In this document: piece after piece, positions 8,014-16,107 of the stretch
Numbering within the stretch: the stretch's first letter is position 1
How the letters are laid out: every line of letters begins with the position of its first letter
DNA from: Halorubrum trapanicum
GTDB taxonomy: Archaea; Halobacteriota; Halobacteria; Halobacteriales; Haloferacaceae
Reading direction: 5' to 3'
Assembly (NCBI RefSeq): GCF_002355655.1
Contig: NZ_AP017569.1
Location: 372,001-436,000, forward strand
DNA length: 64,000 nucleotides
Made by a program: the position numbers and the translations under genes
Notes under the pieces: model-generated
Seen by the model: only the letters and a program-made list of their open reading frames with translations
The model's database searches: none
What the model was told of the DNA's origin: nothing

Positions 8014-8430
8014 ATGAGCGAACACACCACCTCCGCGACGACTCGGCCCTCCGCCCGAAAGCGGTACAAACGCATCGCGTACGGCCTGCTCGGCGCCGGT
8101 ATCCTCGCGCTGTGGGTCGGCATCGCGCTCGATCGATTCGTCCTCGGCGTCGCCCTGTACTGGGCCGGCGGCCTCGGGATGGGGCTCGTCCAGCGGTTCA
8201 GCCCCGTCGAGCTGTACGACGAGCGCGACACGACCATCGAGCGCAAGGCGAGCCAGAACACGATGAACGTCTTCGCGTACGTCTTCATCCTCGGAACGCC
8301 CGGCGGGCTCGCGTTACAGGAGAGCGGACTGATCACGCTCCCGGGCGAGTTCTACGGCGCGACGTGGACGCTCTTCGCGGTCTTCGCCGTGTTCGGCGCG
8401 TCCGTTCTCTACCACAAGTACCGGACATGA
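8014..8430 (+). CDS. DUF2178-type small membrane protein
   Basis: A 138-residue protein with four predicted membrane segments (AYGLLGAGILALWVGIAL; LGVALYWAGGLGMGLV; AYVFILGTPGGLAL; WTLFAVFAVFGASVLY) and a charged central loop ELYDERDTTIERKASQN, which is typical of DUF2178 proteins. Its stop overlaps the start of the XRE gene by ATGA, so the two are translated together. Such pairs of a small membrane protein and a short XRE regulator are widespread in archaea; the function is not known. Confidence 0.8.
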   Translation: MSEHTTSATTRPSARKRYKRIAYGLLGAGILALWVGIALDRFVLGVALYWAGGLGMGLVQRFSPVELYDERDTTIERKASQNTMNVFAYVFILGTPGGLALQESGLITLPGEFYGATWTLFAVFAVFGASVLYHKYRT

Positions 8431-8630
8431 GAAACGACATCAGCGACCGGCGCGCCGAGACCGACGAGAGTCAGGCCGACCTCGCGGCCGCGGTCGGAGT
8501 CACCCGCCAGACGATCAACGCGATCGAACGCGAGCGGTACGACCCCTCGCTGGAGCTCGCCTTCGAGTTGGCCGCCCACTTCGACTGCCGGATCGAGGAC
8601 ATCTTCGATCCGGCAGAAGAGGGTCGCTGA
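8427..8630 (+). CDS. small XRE-family transcriptional regulator
   Basis: A 67-residue Cro/C1-type helix-turn-helix protein. Recognisable HTH: SQADLAAAVGVTRQTINAIERERYDPSLELAFELA. It is almost only the DNA-binding domain, like the YgzD/PlcR-HTH group that regulates neighbouring membrane-protein genes. Its ATG overlaps the stop of the DUF2178 gene. The TGTAAAGC palindromes upstream of the operon are the likely operator, giving autoregulation (inference). Confidence 0.9.
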   Translation: MRNDISDRRAETDESQADLAAAVGVTRQTINAIERERYDPSLELAFELAAHFDCRIEDIFDPAEEGR

Positions 8631-8675
8631 GCGGTCTCGGGATCGCACACTACGTGCCGTCTCCGGGTCTTCGTA

Positions 8676-9362
8676 TCATATCGGGACAACGTATGATTCG
8701 ATAAAATCGATGAGCTTGGCCTCCAGTTCGTTTCGGTCGGCGAAATATCGGAAGCGCAGGCTGTAGGCGTCGTCCATCTCATCGATCGACGCGCTGCTGA
8801 ACTTCGGTTCGTACGTCTTCTGGTTCCCGCTGCTTCGTTCCGCTTCGGAAAAGATACAGAATGACCTCGGATCGCGTCGCCGTGAGCCGGGTTCTCGAAG
8901 TCTGAAGTACTCCGGAACCGCGCCAGCTTCGGCGCCGGTCCCAGTCGTGAGGCCCGCTTTGGTGAAGACGAACGCGTTCCCGTCGCTCGCCTTCGCGAAC
9001 GCGACCGATTGATCGATTACCGCTAGTCCGGGTTCTGCGAACCCTTCGGTCGTGGTCTCTCCTTTCGTCGGAATATCGACGTCGCTGGCGATGAAGACCG
9101 CGGCTTGCGTCTTCTTCGAGACCTCTCGACAGATCGATCTGAGCGTGGCTTGGATCTCATCGGAAGCAGCAACGTCACCCTCGGGAGCGAGCGGATCTTG
9201 CGGGAGCGGATAGTCGTCGCCGGGATAGAGATACGACGGGTCCAGCAGCCGATACGGTCCCATCAAGAAGACGAGTACATCGGAGGAGTCCGCCCATGAG
9301 ACGGAGTCGACGATGATGTCCCGAATCGGTGTTTCACCGTCGGTCTCGAGGTCCGCCATCAT
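8676..9362 (-). CDS. uncharacterised haloarchaeal protein (possibly DUF7509-like)
   Basis: A soluble protein of about 228 residues, with start MMADLETDGETPIRDII chosen because a GATATAC box lies about 25 bases upstream on the minus strand. The frame is open further to 9419 (MTVKNLLTV). Visible features: an early segment DSSDVLVFLMGPYRLLDP resembling a nucleotide/receptor-type strand-loop, then KKTQAAVFIASDVDIP and FVFTKAGLTTGTGAEAGAVPEY. This resembles proteins from haloarchaea that sit next to winged-helix regulators, but I assign no function. Base composition is clearly lower in G+C than neighbours, suggesting acquired DNA. It is divergent from the winged-helix gene at 9454. Confidence 0.7.
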   Translation of the reverse strand: MMADLETDGETPIRDIIVDSVSWADSSDVLVFLMGPYRLLDPSYLYPGDDYPLPQDPLAPEGDVAASDEIQATLRSICREVSKKTQAAVFIASDVDIPTKGETTTEGFAEPGLAVIDQSVAFAKASDGNAFVFTKAGLTTGTGAEAGAVPEYFRLREPGSRRRDPRSFCIFSEAERSSGNQKTYEPKFSSASIDEMDDAYSLRFRYFADRNELEAKLIDFIESYVVPI

Positions 9363-9453
9363 TCCGGGTGTCGTTACCGCTTCGTATATCAATACTGTCA
9401 GCAAGTTCTTAACAGTCATTAAGTATATCCGTCTTGGCGTCCAACGTACGCGT

Positions 9454-9840
9454 ATGAGCGAACGGGAAGCCGAGATCGAGGAACGGAGGGAAACGGTGGA
9501 CGACCGCCCAGCGGGGTACGATCGAGTCGAAACGGAGCTACTCAACGATGCGCTCGATCTCGATCGCGAGGCGGAGCGGCTCAAAGCGATGGGCGAGCCG
9601 ACCAGATTCACGCTCCTGTACTTACTGTCTCAGGAAGGACAGATCGGGAGCGGTGAGCTCGCAGACGCCCTCGATCGCCGTCAAAACGACCTGTACCACC
9701 ACCTCAACACGCTAGAAGATGCGGGTCTCGTCGGAAAGTACCGAGACGGAAAGAGACGGATATACGAGTTGTCGCCGCTCGCGGAAGCGTTCGTCCCACA
9801 GCTATTCGAGGCGGTCAACGATCGAGCCGAGGCGGTATAA
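9454..9840 (+). CDS. winged-helix (ArsR-like) transcriptional regulator
   Basis: A 128-residue regulator. It has a helical N-terminus rich in charged residues, then a winged helix: AERLKAMGEPTRFTLLYLLSQ, SGELADALDRRQNDLYHHLNTLEDAGLVGKY and RDGKRRIYELSP (the wing). It matches the ArsR/HTH_20 fold without the metal-binding cysteines, so the signal is unlikely to be a thiophilic metal. A TTAAGTATATCC box lies about 30 bases upstream. It is divergent from the uncharacterised gene ending at 8676, sharing an approximately 90-bp intergenic region, and probably controls it. Confidence 0.85.
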   Translation: MSEREAEIEERRETVDDRPAGYDRVETELLNDALDLDREAERLKAMGEPTRFTLLYLLSQEGQIGSGELADALDRRQNDLYHHLNTLEDAGLVGKYRDGKRRIYELSPLAEAFVPQLFEAVNDRAEAV

Positions 9841-9879
9841 GGCGAGAGCTGTCGAGACACCCTCCCACGTATCCCGGCC

Positions 9880-10518
9880 CTACCGCGGCGTCGCGACGAC
9901 GCCGAGGTGGTCCTCGTGGAACCGGTCGAGCCGCCGCGTCTCCAGAATCTCGTACGCGTCTCGGAGCCGGTCGAGCGCGCCCTCGAACACCGTCTTCGGG
10001 TCCGCGGTCACGTCCTCGCTGCGCGCTTTGATCGCTAGCAGGAGCCGCCCGTCCTTGGCCAAAAACTCCGCGTTGCGCACGGCGACGTCTGCTTGCCCGC
10101 GCGTGGCAACGTCCTGAACGAGCGCGTCGACGTCGCTCTCGACGACGTGGGCGTACGTCTCCGGCCTCCGCGCGTCCTTGAGCAGCGGAAACAGCCGGTC
10201 GCGGGACGCCGCGGCGTCGAGCAGGTCCCGTGCCGGGCGGGGCGCGAACTCGACAGCGTAGGTGGGGCCCGCGAAGTCGGCGACGTGACTGACCGTCGTC
10301 CCGCTCGCGGCGCCGAGGTAGAGGACCGTCTCGCCGCCCGACAGGCCGGTCTCCAGCCCGAGTTCGAGCATCCCGCCGAGCTTCGACCGCTCGGGGTCCC
10401 ACGCGCGCCAGCCGTCCGCGGTCGGCTCGCCGTACACGGGCTCGCCGCGGGTCGCCAGCCGTTCCTCGCCGCCGAACTCCCGGCGCTCGACGCCGTCGGG
10501 GAGTGCGGCGTCACTCAT
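9880..10518 (-). CDS. flpA: fibrillarin-like rRNA/tRNA 2'-O-methyltransferase
   Basis: Catalytic subunit of the archaeal box C/D snoRNP, 212 residues. It contains the SAM-binding ETVLYLGAASGTTVSHVAD, the family segment YAVEFAPRPARDLL, QDVATRGQADVAVRN and LLLAIKARSEDVT (catalytic lysine region). The first eight bases overlap the end of the Nop5 gene (10511-10518), so the two are an operon in the usual archaeal order. With Nop5, L7Ae and C/D guide RNAs it adds 2'-O-methyl groups to rRNA and tRNA. Confidence 0.95.
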   Translation of the reverse strand: MSDAALPDGVERREFGGEERLATRGEPVYGEPTADGWRAWDPERSKLGGMLELGLETGLSGGETVLYLGAASGTTVSHVADFAGPTYAVEFAPRPARDLLDAAASRDRLFPLLKDARRPETYAHVVESDVDALVQDVATRGQADVAVRNAEFLAKDGRLLLAIKARSEDVTADPKTVFEGALDRLRDAYEILETRRLDRFHEDHLGVVATPR

Positions 10519-11461
10519 CGCCGTTACCCCCGTCGTTCGCCGCATCGTCCTCGGTACGCTTTCGGATCGTTGCCATCCGCTCGCGGAGGTCGTCGTGGAG
10601 CCGCTCGCGCCGCTCACCGGCGTAATGATCGGCGCGGGCGGCGAGCGTCAGCTTCCCGGCGAGCGCGCGCGCCGCGGAACCGCGGTCCTCGGGTCGCGTG
10701 CCGCGGACGAACTCGTGGGTGTAGATGATCCCGTGTTTCGGCGATGGCGCGCGCCCCGAGAGGTGCGCGAACAGCGCGTCCTCGGCGCCGAGCACCTGAA
10801 CCGTGCCGGAGGGCTTCTTCGCGAGCGGCTCCAGCCCGCCCGCGAGCGCGATCAGCCGCGCGGCGAGCTCCGGCCCGGCCATCTCGGTGAGGTTCGGGGC
10901 GACCGCGGGCGCGATCCGACCGATCGTCTCGGCGAGCGCCGCCCGCTCGTCGTCGAGGCCGGCGGCGCGCTCGGCGAGTGAGACCGCCCGTCGCTCGACC
11001 TCGCTCTCGGGCTCGCGCGCCGCGATTTCTCGGGCGCCCTCGACTCCGGAGCCGACCTCGTCGAAGAGGCTTCCCGCCCACTCGACGGCGCGCTCGGCGA
11101 GCTCGTTGGCGACGCGCTCGGCGTCGTCCATGGCCCGAACCGCGTGGATCAGCTGCGCGTCGTCGGCGCGCTCGCGCTCCCGGACCGCCTCGCGGGTCGC
11201 GCGCGTCGTCGCGGCCTTGAGCCGGTCGTAGTACTCGTCGGCGTCGTCCGCGAAGCCGGACTCGACGGCGCGCGCGGGCCAGTCGGCGGGCGACGCGGCG
11301 CTCCCGTCGCGCACCCGCGTCGCGGCCGCCGCGATCGCGGCGTCGTCGCTTTCCGTCTCGGTATCGATATCGTCGGTCGCGTCCGGTGGCAGCGCCTCGA
11401 ACCAGCCGCCACCGCCGTCGGACGCCCCGCTCGCGTCCGGTTCGGCGTCGGTGTCGCTCAT
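10511..11461 (-). CDS. Nop5/Nop56-family box C/D RNP scaffold protein
   Basis: Structural core of the C/D RNP, 316 residues. It has an acidic, low-complexity N-terminal part (to about residue 70) in place of a full fibrillarin-binding domain, then a long charged coiled coil (ERAVEWAGSLF to ERRAVSLAERAAG) and the Nop domain: ETIGRIAPAVAPNLTEMAGPELAARLIALAGGLEPLAKKPSGTVQVLGAEDALFAHL is unmistakable, as is SPKHGIIYTHEFV. The C-terminal tail is highly charged. A TCTATACC box about 28 bases upstream of the ATG supports the start. It overlaps flpA. Confidence 0.95.
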   Translation of the reverse strand: MSDTDAEPDASGASDGGGGWFEALPPDATDDIDTETESDDAAIAAAATRVRDGSAASPADWPARAVESGFADDADEYYDRLKAATTRATREAVRERERADDAQLIHAVRAMDDAERVANELAERAVEWAGSLFDEVGSGVEGAREIAAREPESEVERRAVSLAERAAGLDDERAALAETIGRIAPAVAPNLTEMAGPELAARLIALAGGLEPLAKKPSGTVQVLGAEDALFAHLSGRAPSPKHGIIYTHEFVRGTRPEDRGSAARALAGKLTLAARADHYAGERRERLHDDLRERMATIRKRTEDDAANDGGNGDE

Positions 11462-11548
11462 TGCCGGCGGCTACTCGCCCCGGCGGTATAGACGTTCCCG
11501 ATGCGACCCGCGGCCGCTCGACTTACGGGTCGCGCCACGGCGCGTCGC

Positions 11549-11812
11549 TCACGCCGCCGCGTCGGACTCGGCGCCACTGTCGTCGCCGTCGGCGTCGTCC
11601 GATTTATCGGCGAACACCCCGCCCGCGCCCGACTTCAGTTCGGCGAGGGTCGCGCCCGCCAACCCGCCGAGCGCGCCGCCCGTGCTGGCCGCGTTTCGGC
11701 TCCACAGCCCGCCGACCGCGGCGCCCACCGCGGCGCCGACGGCCGCGTACTTCGCCCTGCTCAACGAGTTTCGGATTCGGGATCCCATACTCCCCGTTTC
11801 TTGTCTGCTCAT
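11549..11812 (-). CDS. small glycine-zipper-like protein
   Basis: An 87-residue protein with a basic start (MGSRIRNSLSRAKYAA) followed by a glycine-zipper-like repeat (AAVGAAVGAAVGGLW, then GGALGGLAGATLAEL) and an acidic C-terminus. Such GxxxG repeats favour membrane or helix-helix packing. An internal ATG at 11788 is an alternative start giving 79 residues. No function is known; it lies alone between the C/D RNP operon and the CBS-ParB gene. Confidence 0.6.
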   Translation of the reverse strand: MSRQETGSMGSRIRNSLSRAKYAAVGAAVGAAVGGLWSRNAASTGGALGGLAGATLAELKSGAGGVFADKSDDADGDDSGAESDAAA

Positions 11813-11908
11813 AAAAATGTGTCTGCGAAAACCACGAATTGGTGTGGTCGGCGCGGATAGCCCGATCGAGGCGGGTGGTCGGTGTGATGCGGTCGCCGTC
11901 GCTCCCGC

Positions 11909-12691
11909 TTACTGAAGGCGCTTCGTCGTCTCCACGAGGGGATGTCGCGCGTAGTCGACGACCTCGATGTCGCCGACGACGCGGAGCCCCTCCTTCTCCG
12001 CGGTCTTCGCCATCCCCAGGTCGACCGGGGTCTGCGGGACGATCATGTACGCGTCCATCGCCTCGATGCCGGCCTCGCGGGCGGCCATCGCCCGGTGGTG
12101 GCCGTCGGCCAGGTAGAGGGTGCCGCCGTTGTCGATGACGACGAGCGGCTCAGCGAGGCCGTGTTCGAGCTCGTACTGTCGCCCCTCCAGCTCGTCGGCG
12201 TACACGCGGGCCTGCGTCGGCGTCAGGTCCGCGATGGCGACCTCGCGGCGCTCCTCGTCGAGTTCGACGCCGTGGATCTGCGAGAGGGTCCGCATTAGCT
12301 TCCCGACCTTACCGGGCGTCGCGCGCTCGATCTGCGAGCGGACCACGTCGGTGTTCGAGATGATCCCGACGAGGTTGTCGGCGTCGTCGACGACCGGGAG
12401 CCGCTGGATGCCGGAGCGGAGGATTACCCGCGCGGCGTCGGTCACCTTCATATCCGGGTGGGCGACGATCAGGTCCTCCGTCATCACCGTGAACACGGGG
12501 GCGTCGTCGTCCGCGAGCAGCAGGTCCCCGGCCGAGACGAACCCCTCCACGGTGCGGCCCTGCGTGACGGGGAACCCGTTGTGGCCGTCGCTGTCGGCCA
12601 TGCGGCGCGCGACGGTCGCCACCGTCTCGTCCGGGCTGACCGTCTCCACCTCGCGGGTCATGTACTCCCCGACCGTCGGTTTCCCGCTCAT
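11909..12691 (-). CDS. CBS-pair protein fused to a ParB/SerK-like domain
   Basis: A 260-residue protein with two CBS repeats (MTREVETVSPDETVATVARRM and MTEDLIVAHPDMKVTDAARVI) at residues 1-125 and a C-terminal ParB/sulfiredoxin-fold domain. The latter has a conserved loop LYLADGHHRAMAAREAG, which resembles the GHHR nucleotide-binding motif of ParB-like free serine kinases (SerK/SbnI) rather than DNA-partition ParB. CBS pairs usually bind adenine nucleotides, so a nucleotide-sensing small-molecule kinase is plausible; this is inference. A CTTTTTATCC box about 26 bases upstream supports the start. Confidence 0.85.
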   Translation of the reverse strand: MSGKPTVGEYMTREVETVSPDETVATVARRMADSDGHNGFPVTQGRTVEGFVSAGDLLLADDDAPVFTVMTEDLIVAHPDMKVTDAARVILRSGIQRLPVVDDADNLVGIISNTDVVRSQIERATPGKVGKLMRTLSQIHGVELDEERREVAIADLTPTQARVYADELEGRQYELEHGLAEPLVVIDNGGTLYLADGHHRAMAAREAGIEAMDAYMIVPQTPVDLGMAKTAEKEGLRVVGDIEVVDYARHPLVETTKRLQ

Positions 12692-12799
12692 CGTCCGCCG
12701 TAAACGTCCCCGGGATAAAAAGGGGGCGGGGCGACGGCTCGCTAACGAGGAACTGAGCGGGACAGGATAAGGAGGCGGAAAGAGAAGCCGCGGAACCGC

Positions 12800-15109
12800 T
12801 TACTGCGGGCTCGGGTTCGACGGGCCGGAGACGTTGCCGTCCTTCAGCGCCGACCCGGTGATCGACTTCAGCCGGGAGACGAGCGAGTCCTTCTCGGCCT
12901 CGCCTTCGAGGGCGATGTCGAGGACCTCGCTGATGTGCGAGACCGGGATGACCTCGATCATCTCCTCGTACTCGTCTTCGATCATCACGTCCTGCTCGTT
13001 GGCCGCGGGGATGATCACCCGGTCGCAGCCGGCCTTCGCGGCCGCCTCGATCTTGTGGGTGACACCGCCGACGGGGAGCACGTCGCCGCGGACCGACAGC
13101 GAGCCGGTCATCGCGAGGCTCTGGTCGACGCCGACGTTCTCCAGCGCGCTTATGACGGCGGTCGCGACCGTGATGGACGCGCTATCCCCGTCGACGCCCT
13201 GCTGGCCCGTCTGGATGAACTGGATGTGGATGTCCTTCTCGGAGATGTTCTCGTCGGAGAACTTCTTGATGATCGCCGAGACGTTCTGGACCGACTCCTC
13301 GGCCATCTCCTTCAGCTGGCCGGTGGCGATCACCTGGCCGCCGCTCTGGGTGGGCGTCACCTCGGCCATCACCGGGAGCATGATCCCGGAGTCCTCGCCC
13401 ATCACGGCGAGGCCGTTGACGCGGCCGGTGACGTAGCCGTCGGAGACCTGGAGCTCGTAGTCCTTCCGGCGCTCGATGTAGTCGTCGGCGAGCTGCTGTT
13501 CGATGGACCGCGAGCGGCCCTTCGCCTGAAGGACGTGGTCGCGGGTGGTGTAGTCGGCGTCCTCGCCGCGGGCGATGTCGCCCGCGACGCGGACGAGTCC
13601 GCCGAGGTTCCGGAACAGGAGCGTGAGGTGGCCCTTCCGGCCGGAGCGGCGCTTGGCCTCGAGGATGACCTCCTCGACGGCCTCGGCCGTGAACTCCGGC
13701 AGGCGGCCGTCCTTCGCGACCTCCTGGGCGATGAACCGGACGTACTTCCGGCGCATCTCCGGGGTGTCCTCGATCGTGTCCTCCATGTACACCTCGTAGC
13801 CGTACCCCTTGATACGGCTCCGCAGCGCCGGGTGCATGTTCTCCATCGCGTCGAGGTTCCCGGCCGCGATCATGACGAAGTCGGTCGGGACGGGCTCGGT
13901 CTGGACCATCGCGCCCGAGGAGCGCTCGGACTGGCCCGTGATCGAGAACTCGCCCTCCTGAATCGCCGTCATGAGGTGCTGCTGGCTGCGGATGTCGAGC
14001 GTGTTGATCTCGTCGATGAACAGCACGCCCTTGTTCGCCTTGTGGATGGCGCCCGCCTCGACGCGGTCGTGGCTGGGCGTCTCCATTCCGCCGGACTGGA
14101 ACGGGTCGTGCCGGACGTCGCCGAGCAGCGCGCCGGCGTGCGCGCCGGTCGCGTCGCGGAACGGCGCCGTCTTCGTGTCGCCGTTGTTCACCAGCAGGTT
14201 CGGGATCATCGCGTCCGACCCGCGGTTGAGGTAGCGGAAGACGAGGTAGACGACCCCGGCGGCGATGATGCCGACGAGGATCTGGCCGACGATGATGAGC
14301 GCGTAGCCCAGCACGACGGCGATGATGATCCACATGAGGAGCGACCGCATCTGGTTGCGCTTGCGCGCCTCCTCGCGGTGCGCCTCGACGATCTGGTCGC
14401 CCTTGCCGGCCGGCACCGTGCGGACCTTCGGCTTGTTGCCGTCGTCGGGGTTGTGGTACACCAAGACGTCCTGGAGCTCCTCTTTGGGGAGGAGCTCGGA
14501 CATCGCCTTCGCGAGCATCGACTTCCCGGTCCCGGGCGAGCCGATCATCATCACGTGGCGGCGCTGCTTGGCCGCCTTGATGATCACGTCGCGGGCGTGC
14601 TCCTGCCCGATGACCTGGTCGACGAGCCGGTCGGGGATCTCCAGCTCGGCGGTCGTGTCGATCTTGAGCCCGCCGAGGAGGTCGTCCTCGTCCGGGTCCT
14701 CCTCGATCTCGGCGCCCTCGACCTCGACGGTGCTACCGAGTTCGTCGATCCCGCCGTCGTCGGCCGGATCGGGGTTGTTACCGTTCCGGGCCCCGTCGGA
14801 GTCCTCTCCGACGACCTCGGTCTCGTCGAACCCGTCCCCGTCGTCGACGACGACCCCGTCGTCCCAGGGGTCGTCCCCGTCGTCGGGGTCCGCGGCCGAC
14901 TCCCCGTCCTCGGGGTCCGCCGCCGACCCGTCGTCGGAGTCCGCGGCGTCGTCGACGCCGGGGTCGTTCGCCGGACCGTCGTCGGGCTCGGGATCGCCGC
15001 GCGCGGCGTCCTCGCCGTTCCCCGCCGGACTCGAGTCGTCGACGCCGCCGTGGGGCGGTTCGTCGGGGTCGTCGGCCGTCGGGTCGTTCGTGTCCTTCTC
15101 GTTGCTCAT
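12800..15109 (-). CDS. lonB: membrane-anchored ATP-dependent protease LonB
   Basis: Archaeal Lon, 769 residues. Order: an acidic, Asp/Gly/Pro-rich N-terminus (about 1-147), AAA+ domain with Walker A GSPGTGKSM (190-198) and Walker B GVLFIDEIN (361-369), two membrane segments between them (about 257-294, RSLLMWIIIAVVLGYA and following), and a C-terminal protease domain with the Ser-Lys dyad at Ser643 (GDSASIT) and Lys686 (GGVTHKIEAA). It is the main essential housekeeping protease of haloarchaea, facing the cytoplasm. The acidic N-terminus is longer than I expect for the family. The start at 15109 is preferred to longer frames; a GTATATC box lies about 40 bases upstream. It is divergent from nadM. 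Confidence 0.97.
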   Translation of the reverse strand: MSNEKDTNDPTADDPDEPPHGGVDDSSPAGNGEDAARGDPEPDDGPANDPGVDDAADSDDGSAADPEDGESAADPDDGDDPWDDGVVVDDGDGFDETEVVGEDSDGARNGNNPDPADDGGIDELGSTVEVEGAEIEEDPDEDDLLGGLKIDTTAELEIPDRLVDQVIGQEHARDVIIKAAKQRRHVMMIGSPGTGKSMLAKAMSELLPKEELQDVLVYHNPDDGNKPKVRTVPAGKGDQIVEAHREEARKRNQMRSLLMWIIIAVVLGYALIIVGQILVGIIAAGVVYLVFRYLNRGSDAMIPNLLVNNGDTKTAPFRDATGAHAGALLGDVRHDPFQSGGMETPSHDRVEAGAIHKANKGVLFIDEINTLDIRSQQHLMTAIQEGEFSITGQSERSSGAMVQTEPVPTDFVMIAAGNLDAMENMHPALRSRIKGYGYEVYMEDTIEDTPEMRRKYVRFIAQEVAKDGRLPEFTAEAVEEVILEAKRRSGRKGHLTLLFRNLGGLVRVAGDIARGEDADYTTRDHVLQAKGRSRSIEQQLADDYIERRKDYELQVSDGYVTGRVNGLAVMGEDSGIMLPVMAEVTPTQSGGQVIATGQLKEMAEESVQNVSAIIKKFSDENISEKDIHIQFIQTGQQGVDGDSASITVATAVISALENVGVDQSLAMTGSLSVRGDVLPVGGVTHKIEAAAKAGCDRVIIPAANEQDVMIEDEYEEMIEVIPVSHISEVLDIALEGEAEKDSLVSRLKSITGSALKDGNVSGPSNPSPQ

Positions 15110-15249
15110 AGAATCGGGTGTCGCTATCGAAAAGGACGGGTCGGCTACTGATATACTTTCTCCCCCCGGAGGCGCCGGCATGGGGGCAGCAAACGCCGTT
15201 TTGAAGCCGTATATCCGCCGATCTCGGCGTCCGAGCGTTCCCACGGGGT

Positions 15250-15257
15250 TTATAAAT
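15250..15257 (+). promoter_or_regulatory. TATA box of nadM
   Basis: TTTATAAA ends about 24 bases before the ATG at 15280, which fits a leaderless transcript and decides this start over the upstream ATG at 15256, which overlaps the box. Confidence 0.7.
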
Positions 15258-15279
15258 GACGCCGACGGTACGTACACTC

Positions 15280-15810
15280 ATGCGGGGGTTCTACATCGGC
15301 CGGTATCAGCCGTTTCACGACGGCCACCGGCACATGGTGGAAGAGATCGCGGCGGAGGTCGACGAGCTCGTCTTGGGGATCGGCTCCGCCGGCGACTCCC
15401 ACACCACGCGGAACCCCTTCACGGCCGGCGAGCGCGTGATGATGGTGACGAAGGCCGTCGAGGAGCTGGACGCCACCACCTACGTCGTCCCCATCGAGGA
15501 TCTCGACCGCAACTCCGTCTGGGTGAGTCACGTCCAGAGCATGACCCCGCGGTTCGATGTCGCGTACTCGAACAACCCGCTCGTGGTCCGCCTGTTCGAG
15601 GAGGCGGGCGTCGAGGTGCGCCAGTCGCCGATGTTCCGCCGCGACGTGCTGGAGGGAACCGAGCTCCGCGAGCGGATGATCCGCGGCCGCGACTGGGAGG
15701 CCCTCGTGCCCGACGCCGTCGTCGACGTGATCCGCGAGGTCGACGGCGTCGAGCGCATCCGCCGGATCGCCGAGACCGACTCGAACGGCGACGAGCCCTC
15801 GGATCAATAG
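15280..15810 (+). CDS. nadM: archaeal nicotinamide-nucleotide adenylyltransferase
   Basis: Makes NAD+ from NMN and ATP; 176 residues, the usual size for archaeal NadM. The nucleotidyltransferase signature GRYQPFHDGHRHM contains the HxGH motif. Further family segments are GIGSAGDSHTTRNPFTAGERVMM, VPIEDLDRNSVWVSHV and the C-terminal ERMIRGRDWEALVP. It is transcribed away from lonB and followed by a 650-base non-coding region carrying a repeat element. Confidence 0.95.
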   Translation: MRGFYIGRYQPFHDGHRHMVEEIAAEVDELVLGIGSAGDSHTTRNPFTAGERVMMVTKAVEELDATTYVVPIEDLDRNSVWVSHVQSMTPRFDVAYSNNPLVVRLFEEAGVEVRQSPMFRRDVLEGTELRERMIRGRDWEALVPDAVVDVIREVDGVERIRRIAETDSNGDEPSDQ

Positions 15811-15897
15811 GGCGGGGAATACGACCGTGTGAGCGTTCGTTTGCCGCGAATCGCCTGTCACGGACTGACGGAGAGCGTTTTCGACGGCTCCGGTCGC

Positions 15898-16107
15898 TTA
15901 TAAAAGAGTGTCAGCGGATCGGTAGTGTCTATTTTCGAAACTTCAGTCACTCACTTATAAATAGTCGATTACGGATCGGTGGCGAACACCTCCAAAGACC
16001 CAGTTGCTTGTATATAAATAACTGACCGTAGATCGGTGGCAAACACCTCCAAATCCCCAGCTACTCGCTTATAAATAACTGACCGTGGACCGGCGGCGAA
16101 CACCTCC
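15898..16107 (+). promoter_or_regulatory. array of four TATA-bearing units with exact 57-bp spacing (element copy A)
   Basis: TTATAAAAG, TTATAAATA, ATATAAATA and TTATAAATA start at 15898, 15955, 16012 and 16069, exactly 57 bases apart. In units 2-4 the box is followed by a GATCGG-like stretch, an ACACCTCCAAA motif and CCCAG. Units 2-4 are closely similar; unit 1 is diverged. They look like repeated archaeal promoters pointing into the structured element that follows. The region 15811-15897 holds nothing else I recognise. Confidence 0.7.

Noticed and set aside
12935-15151. A 738-codon open frame on the plus strand opposite lonB, and many similar long frames elsewhere
   Set aside because: High-GC haloarchaeal DNA leaves long open frames on the opposite strand. 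The product is Asp/Arg/Val-rich without any domain, and the other strand encodes an unmistakable LonB.
15898-16107. CRISPR-like array with 57-bp period
   Set aside because: The whole 57-bp unit is repeated and diverges along its length; there is no constant repeat separated by unique spacers.
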